A stretch of DNA of 10,620 bases from Archangiaceae bacterium (GTDB lineage: Bacteria; Myxococcota; Myxococcia; Myxococcales; Myxococcaceae): NCBI GenBank assembly GCA_023248915.1, contig JAHFDQ010000170.1, positions 1 through 10,620 on the forward strand. The letters are read 5' to 3'. Made by a program: the position numbers and the translations under genes. How positions within the stretch are numbered: position 1 is the stretch's first letter; each line of letters starts with the position of its first letter. Below are positions 6,346 to 10,620 of this stretch, piece after piece. Below the pieces are notes generated by a model. That model was not told the DNA's origin and did not search any database. It saw only the letters and a list, made by a program, of their open reading frames with translations.

Positions 6346-7094
6346 CGCCGGACGGCGATGAAAAGGGCGGCGTCGGGCTCTGTCGCCGGTTTGGCAGCCT
6401 CGCGGGCCGCGGGCGCCGGGGCGTCCGTGGGGGCCGCGACCATCTCGGACCTCTCGGCAGTCACGGTCGCCCCGCCGGGCTGAGGAGCGTCGCGGGCTGC
6501 CTCGGACGCGTCGGACGTCTCGGCGCTCTCAGGGGTCGAGCCGTCCTGGAACCGGCGCAGCTCGTCCTCGGTCAGGAAGCCCACCGCCGCTCCCGCCTTC
6601 GCGTAGAAGCGCACCGCCCTCGGGAACAGCTCGAGCATGCGCTCGGCCGCCTCGGGTGGCACCAGGGTGTGCTCTATCTGCGCCGGTTCCTGCCGCTCGA
6701 CCACGGCCAACTGCCCCGACTCGAGAGCCGCGGCCTGCGCCTCGGACAGCTCGAGCCGGCGCAGCTTCCCCTTGCGCGTCACGAAGTGGAACGGGTGGGC
6801 GCCCACCTCGAACGGCACCTCGGTCAGGAGCACCACGTCGCGCAGCTTCTCGTCGAGTTCGCGCTGCTTCGTCGCTTCCTGACGGTGGTGCGCCTTGCTG
6901 CCGGGCAGGAGCGGCAGCGTCGGCACCGGGGGCAGCGGTCGGGTCGGGGCCGCCTCGCGAGGTGGGCGCCGCCGCGGGGCCTCGGGCCTCGCCGCCGCCG
7001 CCTGCCTCGCCCGCGCCTCGCGTTCCTCGGCCTCGCGCGACTCTTCCTTCGTCACCAGGCCTGCCTTCAGCAGCTTGTCTCGCAGGTTCTGCAT
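6330..7094 (-). CDS. DUF2058-family protein (YaiL-like)
   Basis: The 254-residue product opens with MQNLRDKLLKAGLVTKEES, the characteristic N-terminus of DUF2058 proteins such as E. coli YaiL. A charged, coiled-coil-prone and then proline-rich stretch follows (20-65), leading to a globular segment from about 68 to 183 (RQEATKQRELDEKL, then PFHFVTRKGKLRRLELSEAQ, and LAVVERQEP followed by TLVPPEAAERMLE). This order matches the family. The last 70 residues are alanine-, glutamate- and proline-rich, low in complexity and probably disordered; the E. coli protein is shorter and lacks an equally long tail. No biochemical function is established for the family beyond nucleoid-association annotation. 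ATG 7094 agrees with the family start. A possible promoter TTGCGG (7131-7126), 16 bases, TAGAAA (7109-7104) ends nine bases before the ATG. The gene is divergent from the lipoprotein gene. Confidence 0.82.
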   Translation of the reverse strand: MQNLRDKLLKAGLVTKEESREAEEREARARQAAAARPEAPRRRPPREAAPTRPLPPVPTLPLLPGSKAHHRQEATKQRELDEKLRDVVLLTEVPFEVGAHPFHFVTRKGKLRRLELSEAQAAALESGQLAVVERQEPAQIEHTLVPPEAAERMLELFPRAVRFYAKAGAAVGFLTEDELRRFQDGSTPESAETSDASEAARDAPQPGGATVTAERSEMVAAPTDAPAPAAREAAKPATEPDAALFIAVRRAPKP

Positions 7095-7103
7095 ATCGCC
7101 GGG

Positions 7104-7131
7104 TTTCTACCTCGGTACACGCCTGCCGCAA
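7104..7131 (-). promoter_or_regulatory. Putative promoter of the DUF2058 gene
   Basis: On the minus strand TTGCGG (7131-7126) and TAGAAA (7109-7104) are separated by 16 bases. The predicted start of transcription falls at about 7097-7095, within one to three bases of the ATG at 7094, and no clear Shine-Dalgarno is present. That would again give a leaderless or near-leaderless mRNA. The match to consensus is moderate. Confidence 0.35.
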
Positions 7132-7140
7132 GCACCGCGC

Positions 7141-7169
7141 TTGCCGGGGGTGCCCGCCGCACGTAACTT
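7141..7169 (+). promoter_or_regulatory. Putative promoter of the lipoprotein gene
   Basis: TTGCCG (7141-7146) and TAACTT (7164-7169) are 17 bases apart, about 30 bases before the TTG start at 7200, which has GGAGG at 7191-7195. The -35 box is close to consensus and the -10 box moderate. Confidence 0.4.
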
Positions 7170-7199
7170 CGGCCGCCTCGGTTGTCCGGTGGAGGCGGC

Positions 7200-7670
7200 T
7201 TGAAGGTTCTCGGTCTCGGTGTGCTGGCCCTGGTGGCCTTCGGCTGCGCCGACCCGGTCGACCGCGCGGCGAAGAAGCGCATCTTCTCGCCCGAAGACCC
7301 GCCCAAGGCCGTTGCCTCGGCCAGCCAGAAGCTGCCCCCCGAGGACGTGGCCGACAAGCCCGAAGTCGCCCGGCGCGTGCTCGGCATGGGGGCCGCCGAG
7401 ACGACCGAGCGGCTCGGGCCCCACCGGTACACCGCCACCTCCACCTTCGAGTGGCAGGCCGGCGACAAGCACACCAAGCTCTCCGAGACCCGCACCCTCG
7501 AGGCCGGGCCGGGGGGCGTCGCCGGCGACTTCCACGCGGTGCTCGACAACTCGCACGACCAGGGGCTCGACGTCCTGCGCGTCGGCGGCCAGGTGTTCGC
7601 CCGGAACCGCTACGGCAAGTACCGCCAGCGGCTGCGCGACCGGGGCATCGCCGAGCGCGAGCGCGAATAG
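7200..7670 (+). CDS. Putative lipoprotein, N-terminal half, ended by an in-frame amber codon
   Basis: I do not recognise the family. The first 16 residues, MKVLGLGVLALVAFGC, look like a lipoprotein signal with Cys16 as the lipidated residue; the lipobox (AFGC) is imperfect, with alanine at -3. The rest is soluble and mixed: an alanine- and proline-rich stretch (30-50), then strands such as HRYTATSTFEWQAGDKHTKLSETRTLEAG and DVLRVGGQVFARNRYGKYRQRLRDRG. The TTG at 7200 is preferred because GGAGG (7191-7195) precedes it and it gives a normal signal; an earlier TTG at 7182 adds only SGGGG-type residues. The frame ends at TAG 7668-7670 after 156 residues, yet the same frame stays open and protein-like for 175 more codons. 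This is most simply the front half of one broken or read-through gene of about 330 residues. An intact 156-residue lipoprotein is the alternative. Confidence 0.65.
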   Translation: MKVLGLGVLALVAFGCADPVDRAAKKRIFSPEDPPKAVASASQKLPPEDVADKPEVARRVLGMGAAETTERLGPHRYTATSTFEWQAGDKHTKLSETRTLEAGPGGVAGDFHAVLDNSHDQGLDVLRVGGQVFARNRYGKYRQRLRDRGIAERERE

Positions 7671-8195
7671 GTGTTCGGCGCGCTCCACGACGTCGACGAC
7701 CTCTTCCTCGGCCGGATGAAGCTGGCCCCCCAGGGGACGGTCGGCTACGAGAACCGCACCGCCTGGAAATACGAGGTGTCGCTCGGGCCGCCGGCGGCCG
7801 CCAAACCCCCGTCGCGACTGCCTCCGCTGGCCGTGCCGAGGCAGGGCTTCGACGACACCACCCTGCGCCGGCAGACCTTCTTCGAGAAGCGGGAACCGAG
7901 GTTGTTGCAGGGCGACGTGTGGGTCGACGCGAAGACGTCGGTGGTGCTGAAGAGCCACCTCGACGGCCGCCTGACCGTGGCCGGCCCCTCGGGCGAGGCC
8001 AGCCTTCGCCTGACCCTCGACGCGGCGCTGGCCGACATCGGCAAGGACCCGGGGCTGAAGGCCCCCACCGAGTTCCTCCCCGACCAGGACAAGCCGCTCG
8101 GCATCGCCGCAGCGCTGGACCGGTTCGGCATCCCCCACGGCGAGAAGCGCGACGCGGGGACGGCCGAAGAAGCGCCCGACGACGAGCCGCAATAG
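7671..8195 (+). pseudogene. C-terminal half of the amber-split lipoprotein gene
   Basis: It follows TAG 7668-7670 directly in the same frame. It could only start by itself at the GTG at 7671, which has no Shine-Dalgarno and would yield a 174-residue protein without a signal peptide. The sequence continues the style of the preceding half: VFGALHDVDDLFLGRMKLA, then TAWKYEVSLG, FFEKREPRLLQGDVWVDAKT and SVVLKSHLDGRLTVAG, ending in an acidic tail. The VWVDAKTSVVLKSHLDG segment recalls the beta-strand pattern of LolA- or LppX-like periplasmic folds, but I would not name the family on that basis. Codon use looks the same on both sides of the stop, so the stop is recent, read through, or a sequence error. 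Confidence 0.6.
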
Positions 8196-8246
8196 GGCGC
8201 CCGCCGACCCGCTTCCCGCGCGGTTCTCCGAGGAAAAACGCCGCTG

Positions 8247-8270
8247 CAACAGGCAGATAGCAGCCTGTTG
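8247..8270. promoter_or_regulatory. 8-bp inverted repeat in the upstream region of the sigma-like gene
   Basis: CAACAGGC (8247-8254) and GCCTGTTG (8263-8270) are perfect inverted arms around eight bases. The repeat directly abuts the next palindrome. It is 52 bases after the lipoprotein stop and could be a weak terminator for that gene, but there is no T tract on the plus strand. A protein-binding site is the other reading. Confidence 0.4.
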
Positions 8271-8286
8271 GGTCAAAAATTTGACC
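8271..8286. promoter_or_regulatory. Palindrome overlapping the -35 box (candidate operator)
   Basis: GGTCAAAAATTTGACC has seven-base perfect arms around a two-base centre, and is AT-rich in a GC-rich setting. Its right arm contains the TTGACC -35 hexamer of the promoter at 8281-8308, so a protein bound here would compete with RNA polymerase or act as an activator touching sigma. Confidence 0.5.
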
Positions 8287-8308
8287 GACCTCAGTCGCTC
8301 CCTACAAT
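8281..8308 (+). promoter_or_regulatory. Strong sigma-70-type promoter for the small sigma-like gene
   Basis: TTGACC (8281-8286) and TACAAT (8303-8308) have a 16-base spacer; both boxes differ from consensus at one position. Transcription would begin near 8315, leaving a leader of about 65 bases. A small inverted repeat CAATC (8305-8309)/GATTG (8316-8320) spans the predicted start, and GCGGC/GCCGC (8320-8332) can form a short hairpin in the leader. Confidence 0.65.
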
Positions 8309-8379
8309 CGCGGAAGATTGCGGCTCGGCCGCGTCTGACATGAGCAGGCGTTCAGTATCTCTCGAACGAGGTGACTGAG

Positions 8380-8703
8380 ATGGAGCGCAGGGTCGGCAGC
8401 ACGACAGTGGCGGTGACGGCTGAGGAGGTTCGGGCGGCGTTCAGGCGGCTGACGACGGCGACGTCCGAAGAAGAGAAGGTCCTGCGCATGCGGTACGGCG
8501 TCGGCGGCGAGCCTGAGGGGCCCTTGCCCCGGGCGGCCGGCGGCAACGTCGACCTGGCCGACGAGCTCACGCTCATCGAGATGCAACTGATGCGCGCCTT
8601 CCGCGCGCGGGCAGAGGGCAAGGCGGCGGTGGTCGGGCGCATCGGCGCTCCCCGGAACGCGGCGAAGGAGAAAATCGTCCGCGCGCTGCGCAAGAAGCAC
8701 TAG
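8380..8703 (+). CDS. Small protein resembling sigma-70 region 4
   Basis: This 107-residue basic protein has TSEEEKVLRMRYGVG at 28-42. That is very like the start of sigma-70 region 4, where a glutamate-rich turn leads to a VLRMRFG-type helix. The next segment (about 55-80, VDLADELTLIEMQLMRAFRARAEG) has the length of a helix-turn-helix but lacks the usual EEVGxxxxVTRERIRQIE motif in clear form. It ends in a lysine/arginine-rich helix (AAKEKIVRALRKKH). No region 2 is present, so it cannot be a complete sigma factor; a promoter-binding or anti-sigma-like modulator, or an unrelated DNA-binding protein, is possible. ATG 8380 is chosen because GAGGTGA at 8368-8374 is a perfect Shine-Dalgarno five bases away; the GTG at 8371 lies within that site. 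A strong promoter precedes it, and it converges on the peptidase gene with 10 bases between stops. Confidence 0.65.
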   Translation: MERRVGSTTVAVTAEEVRAAFRRLTTATSEEEKVLRMRYGVGGEPEGPLPRAAGGNVDLADELTLIEMQLMRAFRARAEGKAAVVGRIGAPRNAAKEKIVRALRKKH

Positions 8704-8713
8704 AGAGGCGCCG

Positions 8714-10222
8714 TCAGGCGGCCATCACCCGTACCAGGCGGTCTCCGGCGTCGGCCAGCGAGAGCCGGTCTCCCCCGAGTTGTTTGGCCAGCGTCTCGGC
8801 GTCGTCGCGCTGGCCCCTCGCGAACAGGCCCTTCAGGTAGGTGCCGGTGGCGGGGTTTCGCCAGAAGTCCTCGTTGTAGCGCCCGCATAGAAAAGCGTGC
8901 AGCCGGGCCTCGAGCGCCCAGGCTCGCAGGTAGCGGGTCGCCGAGAGCTGGGCGTCTACGTCGAAGAGGTAGTAGCCGCGGTGCACGCCGACGAAGAGGG
9001 CGCGCGACAGGCGCTCTTCGTACTCTTCGGCCATCGGCCGTTCCGGGCCGCGCTCGTAGAGTGCGAGCTCGTAGCCGAGCTTCACCGCGTAGCGCCTGAG
9101 CAGCACCAGGTTGTTGAACGCCGACAGCCGCGCCACTTCGCGGGCCGTGGGCTGGGGCAGCTTCAGGTAGCGACGGTGCCAGTCTTCGTCGAGCAACAGG
9201 TGGTCGAAGAGGTAGCCGTAGCCCTCGGTGACCGACAGGTCTCCCAGGCGGCGCTCTTCGACCGGGGCGGTTCGCGCGACGTGGGCCAACTGCTGGGCGT
9301 GCCCGTACTCGTGCAGGAGCGCATAGAAGTCGTCGAGCCCGCCGCCGGGACGCACCACCAGCCGCACGTCGTCGGGCACCTTCAGGTCGGCGACGAAGGC
9401 GCGCCCCGTCTTGCCCGGCCGGTCCTCGGTGTCGAGCAGGATGCGGCCCTCGGCGTTGGGCGGCAGCCCCATGTCGGTCAGGCACCGGACGATGGCCGGC
9501 AGGGCGTCTTCGCGGCGGAAGTGGCCCGCCATCCACGGGGCGGTCGCCGCGTGCTGCAAGTCATGCCGGCGCGCCGTCCCCGGCTTCAGGCCCGGGTCCA
9601 CCTTCTTCAGCACGTACGCCAGCATGTCCCGGTAGGCGTCTTCGGTGGCGGCGAGCACCTTCGCGCCCTCGGCGGCCAGCGCGTCGGACGAGCAGCCCCC
9701 GACCGCGTCGCGCAGCGCCTGGTAGGACGGGTAGCCGAGCGCCCCCGCGGTTCGGGCGGCCGCTTCGCGGCGGCGGGAATAGGGGCCCTGGTTCTCCCAG
9801 AGCAGCTCGCCGGTGCTGCGCTCGAGCGCGTCGCGGGCGTCCCGGTGGGCCTCGCGCGGCAGGCGCGCCAACGCCTCGCGGAACGGGAGCGGGTCGGGCT
9901 TGACCGGCACCACCGCGCTGGCCTCGAGCGCGGCCACTTCCTCGGTGGCGGCGCCGGCGATGGCGTCTTCGACCTGGCCGGCGAGGAACTCGAGCAAGAG
10001 GCGGCAGCGGTTGCGTTCGCGCTCGTCTGTGCGCGGGTCGTCGGCCGCGGCCCGCACCTGGAGGAAGGTCTCGGGGCGGGTGAGCTCGGGGAAGGCCGCG
10101 TAGAGCTTCGCGACGGGCAGGTCGGCGGTGAGCCCGGCGCCGTACCGGTAGTGGAGGTTCGCCAGCTCGTACAGGAACGAGTCGAGGCGCTTGGTGAGCG
10201 CGTTGATGGACATCTCGACCAT
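8714..10222 (-). CDS. M3-like zinc oligopeptidase
   Basis: This 502-residue protein is a gluzincin metallopeptidase. LLHEYGHAQQ holds the HExxH motif (H304, E305, H308) and SVTEGYGYLFDHLL supplies the third zinc ligand E333. The 25-residue gap from H308 to E333 equals that of thimet oligopeptidase-type M3 enzymes. The all-helical N-terminal half and the tyrosine- and glycine-containing region HRGYYLFDVDAQLSATRYLRAW (414-435) also suit M3, whose members cut short cytosolic peptides. It is shorter than classical M3A enzymes (about 680 residues) and nearer to the short M3B-like forms, so the subfamily is open. No signal peptide is present. Two starts are possible: ATG 10222 and ATG 10213 (MSINALTKRL); neither has a good Shine-Dalgarno. 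A TTGACT hexamer at 10257-10252 on this strand could be a -35 box, but a matching -10 is not clear. The gene is divergent from the pseudouridine synthase by 46 bases. Confidence 0.85.
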   Translation of the reverse strand: MVEMSINALTKRLDSFLYELANLHYRYGAGLTADLPVAKLYAAFPELTRPETFLQVRAAADDPRTDERERNRCRLLLEFLAGQVEDAIAGAATEEVAALEASAVVPVKPDPLPFREALARLPREAHRDARDALERSTGELLWENQGPYSRRREAAARTAGALGYPSYQALRDAVGGCSSDALAAEGAKVLAATEDAYRDMLAYVLKKVDPGLKPGTARRHDLQHAATAPWMAGHFRREDALPAIVRCLTDMGLPPNAEGRILLDTEDRPGKTGRAFVADLKVPDDVRLVVRPGGGLDDFYALLHEYGHAQQLAHVARTAPVEERRLGDLSVTEGYGYLFDHLLLDEDWHRRYLKLPQPTAREVARLSAFNNLVLLRRYAVKLGYELALYERGPERPMAEEYEERLSRALFVGVHRGYYLFDVDAQLSATRYLRAWALEARLHAFLCGRYNEDFWRNPATGTYLKGLFARGQRDDAETLAKQLGGDRLSLADAGDRLVRVMAA

Positions 10223-10268
10223 GAAGCTATGAGGCGCGACGGCGATGAATTAGTCAACTGGGCAGAAG

Positions 10269-10620
10269 ATGAAGCGTCGCTCTATACGGGTGTCGAAAGA
10301 GCAGGCGGGCGAACGGCTCGGCGCGCTGCTGGCCGGCGCGCTCGGGCTTTCCCGGTCGGACGCCGAGCGCCTGGTGGCGGGAGGAGCCGCCTACGTCGAG
10401 GGCCGTCGCTGCAGGCGGCCTGCGCAGGCGCTGTCCGCCGGCCAGACGGTGACGGTGGTGCTCGAGGAAGCGGGACGGTCGGCCCTCGCCGCTCCGCCCA
10501 CGGCCCTGCCGTTGGCGGTGCTGTTCGAGGATGAACAGCTCATCGCGGTGGACAAGCCGGCCGGGGTGTCTGCGCAGCCCACTCCGGCCCATACCGGAGC
10601 CAGCCTGGCCGACCAGGTTT
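10269..10620 (+). CDS. RluA-family pseudouridine synthase, N-terminal part (runs off right edge)
   Basis: The first 117 codons are visible and the frame is open to the end. Residues about 7-65 form an S4-like RNA-binding domain (SRSDAERLVAGGAAYVEGRRCRRPAQALSAGQTV). The catalytic domain begins at LAVLFEDEQLIAVDKPAGVSAQPT (82-105), the typical first motif of RluA enzymes, which isomerise uridine to pseudouridine in rRNA or tRNA. The HRLD motif with the catalytic aspartate lies beyond the window, so activity and target (RluA, RluC or RluD type) cannot be judged. The start ATG 10269 follows GGGCAGAAG, a weak ribosome site. Confidence 0.85.
   Translation, partial: MKRRSIRVSKEQAGERLGALLAGALGLSRSDAERLVAGGAAYVEGRRCRRPAQALSAGQTVTVVLEEAGRSALAAPPTALPLAVLFEDEQLIAVDKPAGVSAQPTPAHTGASLADQV

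Noticed and set aside
6656..8260. 534-codon plus-strand frame across the DUF2058 and lipoprotein genes
   Set aside because: Extremely arginine/proline-rich, no domains, and overlaps two better-supported genes on opposite strands.
8247..8286. Rho-independent terminator after the lipoprotein gene
   Set aside because: The hairpin lacks a following T tract on the plus strand; the adjacent palindrome overlaps a promoter, so a regulatory reading fits better.
8897..10534. 545-codon plus-strand frame opposite the peptidase
   Set aside because: A shadow frame; the opposite strand carries the HEYGH...E zinc site, and this frame would overlap the pseudouridine synthase gene.

Overview
This window is high-GC DNA (G or C dominates third codon positions, and long antisense open frames follow from that). 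Its gene content is typical of a Myxococcota (myxobacterial) chromosome: a glutaryl-CoA dehydrogenase, a tandem SagB-type nitroreductase, a DUF2058 protein, an M3-like oligopeptidase, an exported glycine-rich protein and a small sigma-region-4-like protein. The phylum is inferred from style and content, not proven. I see no rRNA, tRNA, CRISPR array, transposase, integrase or phage gene. No stretch over 300 bases lacks a gene or gene remnant.

Left part (1-3534, all minus strand). The N-terminal 117 codons of an ABC1/UbiB-type atypical kinase leave the window at base 1. Upstream of it is a 323-residue protein joining an AbiEi-antitoxin-like helix-turn-helix region to a DUF559 (Vsr-like) nuclease domain, with no toxin partner beside it. 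A 12-bp perfect inverted repeat covers its start. Between it and the next gene is a 44-codon remnant with a zinc-ribbon-like CxxC motif. Then comes a large tandem nitroreductase (SagB/ThcOx-like), whose two flavin domains are joined by a linker encoded by 42-bp tandem repeats.

Middle (3677-7094). Divergent from the nitroreductase is a secreted or envelope protein of unknown function. A glutaryl-CoA dehydrogenase follows, with all recognised catalytic residues of the decarboxylating type. Five bases later comes a hotdog-fold acyl-CoA thioesterase, so the two form a likely two-gene operon for lysine/tryptophan or aromatic degradation (glutaryl-CoA to crotonyl-CoA). A very good promoter lies so close to the dehydrogenase ATG that a leaderless mRNA is predicted. 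A DUF2058 gene converges on this pair with a 12-base gap.

Right part (7141-10620). Divergent from DUF2058 is a putative lipoprotein gene split into two halves by one in-frame amber codon. Next is a 184-base intergenic region with a hairpin, a palindrome and a strong sigma-70-type promoter, which drives a 107-residue protein resembling sigma-70 region 4. Converging on that is a metallo-oligopeptidase with HEYGH and a downstream Glu at exact M3-family spacing. Divergent from the peptidase, the first 117 codons of an RluA-family pseudouridine synthase run off the right edge.

No obvious new multi-gene system is present. The best leads are the orphan AbiEi-DUF559 gene with its inverted repeat, the small sigma-like protein with its palindrome-covered promoter, the amber-split lipoprotein, and the orphan SagB-like enzyme with a repeat linker.
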